This document shows positions 1-10,533 of a stretch of DNA of 64,000 nt, one piece after another. Where the stretch lies: NCBI RefSeq assembly GCF_902806685.2, contig NC_048546.1, forward strand, positions 11,860,534 to 11,924,533. Direction: 5' to 3'. Position numbers and translations under genes: made by a program. This DNA comes from Maniola hyperantus. Its lineage: Eukaryota; Arthropoda; Insecta; Lepidoptera; Nymphalidae. Each line of letters starts with the position of its first letter. The first letter of the stretch is position 1. The notes beneath the pieces were generated by a model. The model ran no database searches. It saw only the letters and a program-made list of their open reading frames with translations, and was not told the origin of the DNA.

Positions 1-120
1 CGATCGCAATCATCTCTGATTGGTTAATGCTCGCTCACTATTGGCCACAATGCATTGTTGCAACAAGAATCGCACAAATTCAGCCAATCAGAACAATTGA
101 GATTGTAATAATGATTGATG
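1..120. repeat. Interspersed repeat copy
   Basis: The first 80 bases are nearly identical to 6322-6390: both carry CGATCGCAATCA, CTGATTGGTT, GCTCGCTCACTATTGGC and TGCATTGTTGCAAC in the same order. It is an interspersed element of unknown class. No coding capacity was seen. Confidence 0.6.
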
Positions 121-1030
121 CAGGTTTTAGACAATCGCCCTACGGGATTCAGACGTGTCAATTGTCATAAAGTAGGTAAGTTTCGCAGTGATGGTAGGCA
201 CTAATTACTTAGACAAACTGTAAATACATGGTACTAGTCAAGGTACTCTAAAATGGTATAGAGTTGTTAATGTAAAAGTCAAATGATTTTATTGTTATTG
301 ATATGCTGAAACTAGATACTGTTTGATGTGTAGGTAATAGGTTCGTGATATAATATTAATTAATCTTATGTTATGCATAATCTGTTTTATATGAAGAACA
401 CAAATAATTAAAAGCGTTAGTTTGTTTATTAAGCAACGCTACCGAATGAGATTAAATAACTAATCCGGTAATTACGATCAAATGGACCGTGTACTTAGAA
501 CTAGTTCTTATATTTTAAACATACAATACAGATAACTTCAAAAAATAGAATATGTGATAGGTATAAATTTAATTCAATCAAATGCCTGCTAAATGCCAAG
601 CAATAACATTGAACGCAATTTTTTTTGGCCTTAAGGTTATGCAGGCGTAATTTTCCTATCAATAGTGATACTTGTTTTAGAATTATTGCATATATAGGAA
701 TTTTACACTGTTAGTTGATCGCGTACTTGCGACTCGGGACTCGCGTCCGTAGATATGCAAGTTAATGGTTACTGCAAAAGCTTTACGAATTACTATGACA
801 TAAAAGTCAGTAAGCTCAGATTTATTTATTTGCTTTCATATACATTTAGGATTAATTGATGGATGGGTCATGGGTGCTTTAAGCTAAATATAAGTAAGTA
901 CATGAGACCCTGTCAGGGTATTGCAAATACAATTTCAGGTACAATAAAATGATAAATATTAAAGATACAATAAGAATAGGATTAAAATTATTAAATTATC
1001 ATTACTAGATATTAAATATTATTCATTTGC
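121..1030. other. AT-rich stretch with no recognised gene
   Basis: No long open frame, splice-bounded coding segment, tRNA or clear repeat boundary was recognised on either strand. If the transporter gene that begins at 3692 on the minus strand continues leftward, this would be part of its first intron. Confidence 0.5.
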
Positions 1031-1042
1031 GTGCTTATCTAT

Positions 1043-1218
1043 AATATAAAAATGAATCGCTAATGTGTTGCTCATCGCAAATCTCGAGAAAAGCTGAACC
1101 GATTTTGCTAATTCTTTTTTTATAATATTCCTTGAAGTACGAGGATGGTTCTTACGGAGAGAAAATTTTTAAAAAATTGAATCGACTGTTAGGCGGAACG
1201 AAGTTCGCCAGGGCAGCT
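1043..1218 (+). repeat. Helitron-like short repeat (copy 1 of 2)
   Basis: It matches 60507-60695 over its whole length. Both begin with ATATAAAAATGAATCGCT, contain AAATCTCGAGAA and TTCCTTGAAGTACG, and end with ACGAAGTTCGCC then GGGCAGCTAG. The CTAG-type end and lack of coding capacity fit a non-autonomous Helitron-like element. The class is inferred. Confidence 0.55.
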
Positions 1219-1297
1219 AGTATATTATATTATATTATATTATATTATATTATATTATATTATATTATATTATATTATATTATATTATATTATATTA
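1219..1297. repeat. (ATATT)n microsatellite
   Basis: About 16 tandem copies of a five-base unit directly follow the CTAG end of the preceding repeat. A microsatellite abutting a mobile-element terminus is common in Lepidoptera. Confidence 0.95.
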
Positions 1298-1610
1298 TAA
1301 TGTAGACTAGAATTTATTATAAAGCAAGATTAGTACAAAATAAAAATAAGGTCAAAGTATAATAGTATTAATACTATAGCTCTTCTTCTTCTTCTTATTA
1401 TTTTGCTCTATGGCTTTTATTAGTGCCACATCAGCACAACGCACTTCGCCAATGTATACGTGGAATTGAAGAGCCACAGAGGGGATAATTCAGTAAACTC
1501 TTAATTTTAATACTCGAAAATAGATTTTGTTATGTTCTACGTCAAATTAAAATTATGCAAGTAGTAAATTAAAAGATTTTGCATCAATTAAAATTCAGTC
1601 ATTATTTTAG

Positions 1611-1853
1611 CGTTCCGTATCTCCTGAGAAAAAAGGAACCCTTGTACTATCACTTCGTTGTCCATCTGTCTATCTGTCATGGGAATTAAAACCTATACCA
1701 AGAAGTATGGCAGATAGGCGTCTTCTAGCACAAGTTAAGGGAAAGTCCTGAAACCGTGAATTTGTGATTAGGCATTAAAAAGTTTAATTTCTTATTCGAT
1801 GGTACGGAATCCTCCTTGTAGGTACGAATCTGACTCGCACTTGACCGTTTTCT
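1611..1853. repeat. GGTTCCGTA-family repeat, partial
   Basis: This member of a family recurs through the window. It has CGTTCCGTAT and GGAACCCTTGTA near one side, and TACGGAATCC with CTGACTCGCACTTG at the other. Fuller copies lie at 4208-4765, 8277-9055, 16386-16885, 21058-21485 and 30215-30600, with fragments at 15640-15815, 44931-45005 and 61600-61690. It is non-coding; the transposon class is not certain. Confidence 0.6.
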
Positions 1854-2565
1854 TTGAAATTCCAAACACGAACCACCACAAGCTTCAGCTTAGGAGATGA
1901 GTTTTCGATAAAAATCATTTCTCAGATTTTTAATTTTTTTTAAACTTTTATTTTTTCTTTACTTAAAGTCACACAGTCACTGACTTAATTGAAAAATTAC
2001 ATGAATATAATTGAATGAGTCATAAACATCAGACTATTTTAGGGATATCTGGCACTTGCCTGTTCTTTGTTCTATTATTGTGTAGGTTCTTAGCTATAAG
2101 TCATGCAAATAGCTATTGCGCTGGAACCATGTCTCATTAACATCGAAATGACGTCATTTTGACGTCAGCCGATATAAAAATATACCTACCATCAGCTCAA
2201 AACTTCAGTCTAGTGCTGACGTCACTAAAATGACACGGGCATTAGCGATTTGCGGGACTTATAGAAAGGAGAAACACAATCCGATTGTTTGTTTAAATTT
2301 CTATCTGCCTTGTTAAAGACACCACCATCATCGAGTGGTCAAGTGGTCAGGCGCCGGCTGGGCGCCAAACCGGAACAGCGACCCCATTGATTTACTACAA
2401 GGAGCATATCTACTCTTCTACTGCTCGTAAATAAATAATTGATGAATGACAATTGACACAGGTTTACATATACCTACTATAATAGCTATTACAATTATTG
2501 ATATAATTGCGAGTAATATCTACTGATTTTTTTCTACTATTCATATTTATTTATTTGAAACTAGA

Positions 2566-2690
2566 TGATGCCCGCGACTTTGTCCGCTTGGATTTAGGTT
2601 TCCTGTGGGAACTTTTTGTTTTTCCGGGAAAAAAATTACCTATGTCAATTTCTAGGATGCAAGCTACCTTTGTACCAAATTTTATATAAA
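2566..2690 (-). mobile_element. Lep1-like Helitron fragment
   Basis: ACTAGATGATGCCCGCGACTT followed by CTGTGGGAACT and GGATGCAAGCTA is the reverse complement of the 3' half of the Lep1-like repeats seen complete at 13964-14173 and 17833-18055. The 5' half is missing. Confidence 0.6.
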
Positions 2691-2699
2691 TTGGTTATT

Positions 2700-2875
2700 A
2701 TATAAATTGGCCGTCGTAGGCGAGCCATTGACCCGAATTTTGCACGCTGTACATTGCGGGTTTGAAAAATATTACAAAATGAGGCAAATGGTTATTGAGT
2801 ATTGGATTGTGGTTAGATAGTATAACAATAATGCAAAGTTTTTGCTAGCGTTCTGGTTACAACCTGTATAAATTC
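2700..2875. mobile_element. Half copy of a TIR MITE (AACGCTAGCAAAAAC family)
   Basis: The segment carries TTTTGCTAGCGTTCTGGTTAC, ATGGTTATTG and GGATTGTG, matching one side of the longer inverted-repeat elements at 6828-7205, 32970-33332 and 44037-44437. Confidence 0.5.
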
Positions 2876-3014
2876 AATTAGGTACTCTTACCTGCTGAAA
2901 TCATTAAAATAGGATTGTTTCTGAGAATACGCTACAAAATAACAAACTTCGCCAAAGAACTACCTAACACAAGGAATTATTAACCCCAAAGATATTAAAT
3001 TATTTGAATAACCC

Positions 3015-3115
3015 ATATATAAATCCGCATTTGGCCAGCGTGGTTTACTATGGCCTAAACCCTCTTTTTTCTGAGAGGAGGTCCTTGCGCATTAGTAGGC
3101 CCGTGATGAACAACA
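3015..3115 (+). mobile_element. 3' end of a tRNA-derived SINE (family 1)
   Basis: GGCCAGCGTGGTTTACTATGG followed by CTGAGAGGAGG and a decayed CCGTGATG matches the last 100 bases of the SINE that is complete at 20453-20765. The tRNA-like head is absent. Confidence 0.55.
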
Positions 3116-3528
3116 GCAATAATTGAAAATACTTAGATTATTTTTATACATCCTGGTGATTTAATGTGTTAATATAATAAGTTTAAATATATTTATCCAA
3201 GCAAAGTGTGTATGTTTATTGTTTATGTATACCTAGTTGCATTGCGATTTGCGATTTCCATCTTACAGTTCTATAATTTCTTAAGTAGAGGTATGGGCCA
3301 TAGATTGCCTGGAAGGGGACACTGCAGTGATAAGATCTCCATTTGTTTTAAAGTATCTCCTAGGTACTATTTTTATTCTTTTTATGGTTAGTAACAAAGA
3401 TGTTTAGATTAAAATTTAAATAAAACTAGATTTATATCTTTCACTTTATAAAACGGCCGTTAGAATCTGTTTAAGTTTAAAATGACTGAATGTAATTTCA
3501 CTTATACTAAATTAAAATTAATATTTAC

Positions 3529-3692
3529 CTGTGTTTGACGTCTTCGGCGACAAAAATATAATTCACGTGTATCATTGACACCATCATGAGTGGTAAACAT
3601 ACCAGCAAATACTGTATGAAATGATATCTACCGAATTTCTCGAATTCCAAATAAAGGTCCGAACTCGCACTACTTTCGGTTTTAGCCGCCAT
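3529..3692 (-). CDS. Orct: Organic cation transporter-like protein (SLC22/MFS), first coding exon only
   Basis: On the minus strand an ATG at 3692 opens a 54-codon frame that ends in a good splice donor (CACAG|GTAAAT, donor GT at 3527-3528) in phase 2. The peptide has an acidic/serine N-terminus, then LEFEKFGRYHFIQYLL, a hydrophobic segment of about residues 26-41 (first transmembrane helix), and VNYIFVAEDV. This FGRY..IQY...LP....M..NY.FVA pattern is what I know from the start of insect organic cation transporters, major-facilitator proteins that move organic cations and other solutes across the plasma membrane. The extracellular loop and remaining helices must lie on exons to the left; none was recognised in 1-3528, so the rest is probably outside the window. 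The exon has codon-like composition, unlike the AT-rich DNA around it. The family call is secure from the motif; the exact member is not. Confidence 0.8.
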
Positions 3693-4140
3693 TTTTCAAA
3701 ATAGTCCACTAATTTCGATTACTTGTAAAAATATTTTATTATTCCAATTATTTACACTGATAACTAAATATTGGAATACAATATGGAATTTACTAAGTTT
3801 AATAATATAAACTGAATGCTGATCACCAGTTGGCACGGCACGGCTGCTATCGAGGCACTAATTTTAAATTAAATATAACACTTCACTATAAATTAGAATT
3901 ATTATTTTCTGCCCTTGTATGCCGATCACTAGTGGATACGGCTTCTGACAAGGCACTAATTGTAAATTTAACAATACATCTCTGAAGTGCGGGCGAGGCG
4001 CGTGCGGCGTGCGTTACGCAGAATACGACGCGAATTCGTCAACTGCCAAGGATGCGCGTGAGCACTGAGCAGTGAACTTTACGCGACGAGCATCATATTC
4101 TGCTGTAGGTACTAGGTGTAAAGTAGACGTCATTCAACTG
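3693..4140 (-). promoter_or_regulatory. Presumed 5' UTR and promoter region of the transporter gene
   Basis: This is the DNA directly upstream of the transporter start codon. It has a GC-rich patch at 3985-4090 in otherwise AT-rich DNA. It also holds an imperfect direct repeat of about 50 bases (near 3818-3870 and 3916-3970, both with CGATCAC or TGATCAC and AGGCACTAATT). No TATA box was identified. The promoter role is inferred from position only. Confidence 0.3.
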
Positions 4141-4207
4141 GAAATACTACTTTCTCCTTTAATTATCTGAATATTCATAGTGCAATCGGGTAGGATTTAC
4201 TTTTTAG

Positions 4208-4765
4208 GATTCCGTAGCCAAATGGCAAGAAACGGAACCCTTATAGATTCGTCATGTCTGTCTGTCAGCCTGTCCGTCCGTATGTCACAGAGACTTTTTT
4301 TCCGAAACTATAAGACTATACTGTTAAAACTTGGTAAGTAGATGTATTCTGAGAACCTCATTAAGATTTTCACACAAAAATAGAAAAAAAATTTTTGGGG
4401 TTCCCCATACTTAGAACTGAAACTCAAAAATATTTTTTTCATCGAACCCATACGTGTGTGTATCTATGGATAGGTCTTCAAAAATGATATTGCGGTTTCT
4501 AATATCATTTTTTAAAACTGAATAGATTGCGCGAGAGAGTGGTAAAATGTTTCCCCCCCTCCCCCCTGTAACTTCTAAAATAAGAGAATGATAAAACTAA
4601 AAAAATATATGATGTACATTACCATGCAAACTTCCACCGAAAATTGGTTTGAACTAGATCTAGTAAGTAGTTTTTGAATTATCGTGCAAAATGTCGATAA
4701 AATACGATTGTACTACGGAACCCTCAGTGCGCGAGTCTGATTCGCACTTGGCCGGTTTTAATATT
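4208..4765. repeat. GGTTCCGTA-family repeat, near complete
   Basis: One end has AGGATTCCGTAGCC and GGAACCCTTATAG plus a run of TGTCTGTC/CCGTCCG. The other end has GCAAAATGTCG, TACGGAACCCTC and GATTCGCACTTGGCC. It is one of about nine copies in the window and has no coding capacity. Confidence 0.65.
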
Positions 4766-4996
4766 GTTTGTTTGTGCCCAGCCCGCGTCCAATCGGTTTT
4801 GTTTGCGTTTGCGGCAATCAGAGATGTGTACCGTGTGATTGCCGGGATAGACAGTCGAAAAGAGAGCATTGAGTTAATTACAACAGTATGCAATGCTTTT
4901 ATGCATGAAAAATGGCGTGCAGGTCACTGCACGCCATTGTATACCTGCATAGGTACATGAACCTTGACGACATTTCAGTTCTGTTTTTGTGCAGTC

Positions 4997-5195
4997 GTGT
5001 AAAAACTGACTGACTGCTGATCTATCAACGCACAGCTCAAACTAATGGACGGATCGGGCTGTTTGGCATGCAGATAGCTATTATGACGTAGACATCCGCT
5101 AAGAAAGGATTTTTGAAAATTCAACCCCTAAGGGTGTGAAATAGGGGTTCAAAATTTGTGTAGTCCACGCGAACGGAGTCGCGGGCATAAGCTAG
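4997..5195 (+). mobile_element. CTGACTGATC-family Helitron-like repeat
   Basis: CTGACTGACTGCTGATCTATC is followed by CAACGCACAGCTCAAAC, ACGGATCGGGCTG, ATTCAACCCCTAAGGG, and the end CGCGGGCATAAGCTAG. The same order is seen at 19649-19858 and 19863-20243 (plus strand), and at 35257-35470 and 36600-36725 (minus strand). The end resembles the Lep1-like GCGGGCATCATCTAG terminus, so the two families may share a replication end. Confidence 0.65.
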
Positions 5196-5344
5196 TTTAA
5201 CAAATAAAATGTCTTTGATTGAGTTACTGAGAATTTGATCATTATCATCCTCACAACTCATCGGCTCCTCTCAGAGAAATGCCGTACGGGCGCTTGGCTA
5301 AAACATTCAATGGCACAATTAAAAAAAAAAAATTTTTTTTGGCA

Positions 5345-5640
5345 GGGCATAGTATACGTTCCAAAACGCGAGTAGCTGACGTTCGCCTTGCAGCCGCTTT
5401 ACTCAAATGGGACTGGGCAGGTCATGTGTGCCGTATGCCCAGATGAGTTACGGGCAAAATCTGCTTCTTTTTGGACGCCCCAGAATCATCAACGCCAGCG
5501 TGGTCGGCCGAGGCGACATTGGCGTGATGAATAAGATAACTTTACAGTTACGTAGCCTGAAGAGGCATGGAATAGGAAACTGTGGAAGGATCGGAGGGAG
5601 GCTTTTGCCCAGACGTGGGACAGCACAGGCTGATTTAGAT
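5345..5640 (+). pseudogene. Decayed 3' end of a non-LTR retrotransposon reverse transcriptase
   Basis: Translation gives VADVRLAALLKWDWAGHVCR, then YGQ, GRPR and later LKRHG. This recalls the WDWAGHV-R and GRPKTRW region downstream of reverse transcriptase in insect endonuclease-reverse-transcriptase elements. The frame is short and broken, so it is a fragment. Confidence 0.5.
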
Positions 5641-6260
5641 TTAGGGCAGTTGTTTTTTTTTAATTCTTACCTATGACTTACCATTACATAATCTTCGATT
5701 GTGTAATATGTTTTATTCAGAATTATTTGACATTCTCGTATGTCCACGTAGTCATTTTTCCAATAAATCAGTAATGCTCAAATATTAACACGTCCGTTGA
5801 ATCGACGAACGTGTTACTTGAGCATATGATTTGATTTATAACTCTTGGATATCGACAACCGGTCTGATTGGCGAAGCATCTAGCGTAGGTACAATGTCCT
5901 TTGGCCAGCTAACTGGTAAATCCACACTCGGATTCATTTCTTCGCATTCCGGGACCAGACATCTTTAATTAATTAGCAGTTTGAATTTATTTAGTAATTC
6001 TTATATTATGAATCATGATGTCCCAGGTTTGAGTCTCTATAGGCTGATTCGCTAACTCAGTGTTTAACACTGCAGTCTGCATTTACTTACCTATTTATAT
6101 ATTTTTTATTTGTACCAAAAATATATTTTATACACACACACACACATTGGCATGTTAGCCATCGAGCTCGTTTCATATTTATGTTTAATCCATTGAAGGT
6201 TTTCTACGAAAAATTATTTTATTATCACTCAATGAAGCATCAATGTAGAACCAGCCAATG
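5641..6260. other. AT-rich stretch, only a short (CA)n tract seen
   Basis: Apart from a short CACACACACACACA run at about 6132-6146, nothing recognisable was found on either strand. Confidence 0.4.
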
Positions 6261-6261
6261 T

Positions 6262-6393
6262 CAAATGAGCTCGGTGGCAACAGCCCTTCGATTGCGGTAC
6301 ACTGACAGCTACAATGTCACGATCGCAATCACCTCTGATTGGTTGACGCTCGCTCACTATTGGCTACAATGCATTGTTGCAACAAAAATACCT
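6262..6393. repeat. Interspersed repeat, second copy of the 1-120 element
   Basis: ACGATCGCAATCACCTCTGA, GGTTGACGCTCGCTCACTAT and TGCATTGTTGCAAC repeat the window's first 80 bases with a few substitutions. It extends further left than the copy at position 1, which is cut by the window edge. Confidence 0.55.
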
Positions 6394-6649
6394 TAAAACG
6401 GAGTTTGCGAAACTACCGGTATTTTATCACCCCTCTTGGCTCTTTGCCTCGAACAGCACGTAAAGCTGTTAATCCTGAAGATCTCTCTCTGCTCCTGTCG
6501 TGTCGAATTGCCATCCCATCCTATGAGAGTGAGGGAATAGTGAATTCATATGCGTTTGCGCACACTCACAAATTTAGTGTGAGTTTATAGGTACTAAATA
6601 AATAGTGTCAATAACATCAACCGATAAACGTCCTCTGTTCGACATAGGT

Positions 6650-6800
6650 CTCTCGTAGGGACTGCCACACGCCACGTCTTGCGGTGCCTGAATCCAGTGG
6701 CTCCCTAAGACTCGTCTGATGTCGTCCATCCACCTAGCATGGGATCTTCCAACGCTGCGCTGTCCGGTGCAAGGTCGCCATTCCAGTACCTACTTTGGGA
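6650..6800 (-). mobile_element. 5'-truncated non-LTR retrotransposon 3' end
   Basis: Read on the minus strand it contains CTGGAATGGCGAC, CTTGCACCGGAC and GATGACATCAGACGAGTC, the tail of a reverse-transcriptase frame (LEWR, GRP, DDI.R). Related tails lie at 31955-32170 and 54365-54630 (plus), and at 36395-36600 and 55785-55985 (minus). Confidence 0.5.
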
Positions 6801-6827
6801 CCCCACGTAGGTATATCTTACATAATA

Positions 6828-7205
6828 GAGGGTGTAAACAGAACGCTAGCAAAAACTTAGCGTTATTGACTAAGTATTGTTATACTACCTAAACACAATC
6901 CAATACCAATAAACATTTGCCTCATTTTGTAGTTTTAGTGATTTAGTATTTTTCTAACCAGCAATGTATAGCGTGTAAAACTCGGGTCAATGACCCACCT
7001 TCGACGCGACATTGACTCCGGGTGGCCTACTTACGCAACGGTCGTTGACCTCTAGCGTTAGTCTGATGTTTTATTTGAAATATATCGTAAACTTATAAAA
7101 AATTACAGGTTTTATTTAATATTTTTTTCGTGGTATCACAAATGTGATCATAAGTACTATCACCTGTCTTCGTTTTTGCCAGCAGCGTTCTGGTTATACC
7201 CTGTA
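6828..7205. mobile_element. MITE with AACGCTAGCAAAAAC terminal inverted repeats
   Basis: The left end GTGTAAACAGAACGCTAGC and the right end AGCAGCGTTCTGGTTATACC are approximate inverted repeats. Between them lie GGATTGTG/CACAATCC and TGACCC motifs shared with 32970-33332 and 44037-44437. It is non-coding. Confidence 0.55.
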
Positions 7206-7804
7206 TACCTAGTTAAGACTGTAGAGTAAGTAGAGTAGTAAATTGAGTCAGTAGGTATGGTGTGGACGGTCCCTTGCATGTGTGTAGGGTTGCCAGGTCT
7301 TAAAACCTAAAAGCCGAACAGACCCGCCACTTTAGCCGGACATTTGGGCAAAAAGGCCGGACAACCTTCTTTTTAACCTTTTTCATTCATGAATACTATT
7401 CCAATTTGCAATGGAAAACCAAAATGAAACAAAGCAAACTCTAATGAATGAACCAGTCCTATTTTAATAATCATCATTGTTTACTACATTATCATTGTTG
7501 CAAAAGTGATCAAATTGAAAAAAGCCTAACAAAAGCTGGACAGGCCGCACACCGTCTAATTTGGCCGCAAAAGTAACCAAGAAACCTGACTGTGTCCAGC
7601 TTTATCCGGACGCCTGGCAACGCTACATGAGTACTACTACTTAGGTACCTGCAGGCTGTCGATGTCGACCAGCAGACAAGTGGCGAATGCTCGTGAGGGA
7701 GGTATAATATTATAACAACGGCCCTCAAAGACGTCGCTTCGTGACAACGACCGCTCTATATCACGACCTACGACGTAGAAGCACGTAGAAGGACGTTGAG
7801 CTTG

Positions 7805-7972
7805 TTACCTATACGCGACAAGCTGAGATGACAACCGGGGTGGGGACGCCGCGCACACCCGCATAGCCCCCTCGCCAACCCGGTGAGTGCGAACCCGGGT
7901 GACGTGCAGGTGTGCGGGGCGTCCCCCCGCCTCATAACCCGATTGCCATCTCGACCTGTCGCGGACTATACT
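7805..7972. mobile_element. GC-rich fold-back MITE (copy 1 of 4)
   Basis: The left arm (CGCGACAAGCTGAGATG...GGGGACGCCGCGCACACC) pairs with the right arm (GTGCGGGGCGTCCCC...GATTGCCATCTCGACCTGTCGCG). The arms make a long GC-rich hairpin in AT-rich surroundings. Relatives lie at 11486-11645, 55034-55175 and 56551-56750. Confidence 0.65.
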
Positions 7973-8276
7973 TAGGTATTATTTTCTGAACCCGTTTTGC
8001 TAACTCTGATTTCTGAGCAGTCTTCCGAGAAGTATTATAAATAATTCATTTTTAATGCATTTTAATTCGCAGAATTTCGATATCCTCAATACAAATAACT
8101 GGTTAAGTGCGTGTCAGAAGTCAGAACACGCATAAGGTTCCGTGGTCATATTAAGTACTTCCTATCGCGAACTAAAAGCTTAAAAAGCTAGAATTTAAAC
8201 AAATTTTTTTTGTGATTTTTTTCTCGAAAATTACACACTGGATCAACTAAATTCTTACACGTTAATATTATTGCTT

Positions 8277-9055
8277 TTTAGGGTTCCGTATCCGACGGGT
8301 GCCAACGGGACCCTATTACTAAGCCTCCGCTGTCTGTCCGTCCGTCCGTCAACCGTATACTAGGTAGGGAGTTGAAATTATCTGTATCTCGTGAACCGTA
8401 ATAGGTAGGGAGTTGAAATTATCTCAGAATGTGTATTTCTATTGCCATGAAAATTAAAAAACCGGCCAAGTGCGAGTCAGGCTCGCACAACGAGGGTTCC
8501 GTACAACAGTCGTATTTTTTCAACATTTTGCACGATAATTCAAAAACTATGATGCAAAAAAATAAATAAAAATCTGTTTTAGAATGTACAAGTTAAGAAC
8601 TTTCATAATATGATACCCCACTTGATATATTGGTCACACGACACTTAATATACCTAACATATTATGTTATGCTAGCTGATTCTATCGCGACTTCATCCGC
8701 GTGGAATAAGGTTTTTAAAAATCCCGTGGTAACTCTTTGATTTTCCGGAATAAAAAGTAGCCTATGTCCAGGTCTTTATATTATAAGTACTCATGCAAAA
8801 AAAACACGTCAATCCGTTGCACCGTTGCGACGCGATTGAAGGACAAACCAACAAACCAACAAACCAACAAGCAAACACACTTTCGCATTTATAATAAGGG
8901 TATAATAAGGGTTTTAATAATTGGTGTGATCAAATAAAAAAGTTTTTTCTTTCTTCTTTCTTTTTATAGTTTCTGAATAAAATGACAGGGACGGACAGAT
9001 GGTCTGGACTCTGGACGAAACAATAAGGGTTTCTTGTTATGCTACGGGACCCTAA
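8277..9055. repeat. GGTTCCGTA-family repeat with an inserted Lep1-like element
   Basis: AGGGTTCCGTATCC and a TGTCCGTCCGTCC run mark one end. GGCCAAGTGCGAGTCAGGC and GAGGGTTCCGTAC at 8464-8506 mark the other family end. A further CGGGACCC end occurs near 9040. The Lep1-like repeat at 8675-8912 lies inside this composite. Confidence 0.5.
8675..8912 (-). mobile_element. Lep1-like Helitron, variant with AACCAACAA tract
   Basis: Read on the minus strand it opens with a degenerate ATAATATTATAAATGCGAAAG-type end. It then has a TTGTTGGTTTGT microsatellite in place of the usual TGTC run, CAACGGATTGACGTG, CATAGGCTACTTTTTATTCC and CGCGGATGAAGTCGCG. The 13417-13515 fragment is the same variant. Confidence 0.6.
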
Positions 9056-9186
9056 AAATCATCTCAGGCTTGGCACAAAATAAGAAGATAGGCTTAGTTT
9101 AGACATTGAGATGGGTCTTTGGGATGAAAATATTTTATTGTTCCTTAGCTCTGTCTTAGCCAAAAGCGTTGAATAAGCGTTACACT

Positions 9187-10171
9187 TCAAATTCAAATTC
9201 AAATTTCTTTATTGCGAATATGGGTCAAACAGTGGTGATATTACAAAAACAAAAAAGGTACAGCCAAATTCAGAATATAAGCATGCAATATGTTATGATA
9301 TACCTACCTAACAACGTGTACCTACATAGTTTTGATAAAATTAGTCACATTAAATATGCATTAAATACACACAGTCACAAAAAAATACAAATTTCAATAA
9401 TAGTATTACAAATGTCAAAAATTAATATAAACTATTGAGCAATTGACTATACAAGAGTGGCTCAGTGGAGAAAAAACTTTTGGAGAAACTTGTGTAGAAC
9501 TAACAGCCGGCACACGAGCTACTCGTGTGCAGCCGGTACCTAATCACACATCGAACACGCACTAAACAAGCGTTTAACACGCGTTAAACCTGGTGTTGCA
9601 TACGCGTTGAACTGGCACTAGCCACTCGCTTGAACAATCGTTGAATACGCGCTGAACACTCGTTGTAAACGCGCTGAACAGACGTTGAACAGGTGTTGAA
9701 TACGCGTTGAACAGGCATTGAACAAGCGTTGAACACGCGCTGAACAGACTTTAAACACGCGCTGAACAAATACAAATTTCTTTATTGCAAATCTGGGTAA
9801 ACAGTTGAGATGTTACAAAAACAAAAAGGTACGGCCAAATTCTGCCTATTAGCATGCAATATGTTATAAACCTAGCAACGTGTACATAGTTTTGATAAAA
9901 TTAGTCACATCAAATACTTAGTCACAGAGAAAGAAAAATAATAATAATAGGTTTACAATTGTCTTTTGGTGGTTTTTTGTTTGAACAGACGTTGAATACG
10001 CGCTGAACAGGCGTTAAACAGGTGTTGAACAAGCGATGAACACGCGCTTGGCACCGTTTGAAAACACGCTGAATAGGCGTTGAACAGGGGTTGAATACTC
10101 GTTGAACAGACGTTGAACAGGCGTTGAACACGCGTTGTATTGTACTATAGTTGAACTAGAGTTGTACACGA
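9187..10171. repeat. Two-unit compound repeat with a 12-base minisatellite
   Basis: A non-coding module beginning AAATTTCTTTATTGC (9187-9430, again at 9772-9960) is each time followed by a 12-base minisatellite of the type GCGTTGAACACG (9548-9770 and 9985-10170). The whole about-480-base unit therefore occurs twice in tandem. Minus-strand frames through the minisatellite give repeated FNACSTPVQRVF-like peptides. That is what any stop-free 12-base repeat would do, so they are not called genes. Confidence 0.8.
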
Positions 10172-10387
10172 GTGGAACACGCCTGTTACTTGTTAGGAAT
10201 AGAAGCTTATTGGACGGCCAGTGTTAAACGGAGTCTCTTACCAGGATAGAGGAACATTCGCCGATGTCGACGGCCCCCTGATGCGGTGGTAAGATTCAAG
10301 ATAGTTTTTGTGGTCCCAGATTGTAGATTTCACGCACGTTGATAATTTGGTGTGTAGTGTATGTAGGTACCTTTATCTCTACATATA

Positions 10388-10533
10388 CCCTCCAACAAAT
10401 AAACCTGGAATAGCGGTGGAATAGTTATACTCTGTTTTGTCTTTCTCTGTCATCAGTAATTTGACATTTGAAGGAAAAAGACAAAACAGAGTATAACTAT
10501 TCCACCGCTATTCCAGATTTATTTGTTAGAGGG
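10388..10533. mobile_element. Short fold-back MITE
   Basis: Two arms of about 57 bases (10388-10444 and 10477-10533) are near-perfect inverted repeats around a 32-base loop. The left arm has GGAATAGCGGTGGAATAGTT and the right arm AACTATTCCACCGCTATTCC. It is non-coding. Confidence 0.8.

Noticed and set aside
9584..10131. FNACSTPVQRVF-type repeat protein on the minus strand, or a CRISPR array
   Set aside because: It is a 12-base minisatellite in a eukaryotic genome. There are no spacers, and the repeats are contiguous and drift freely.
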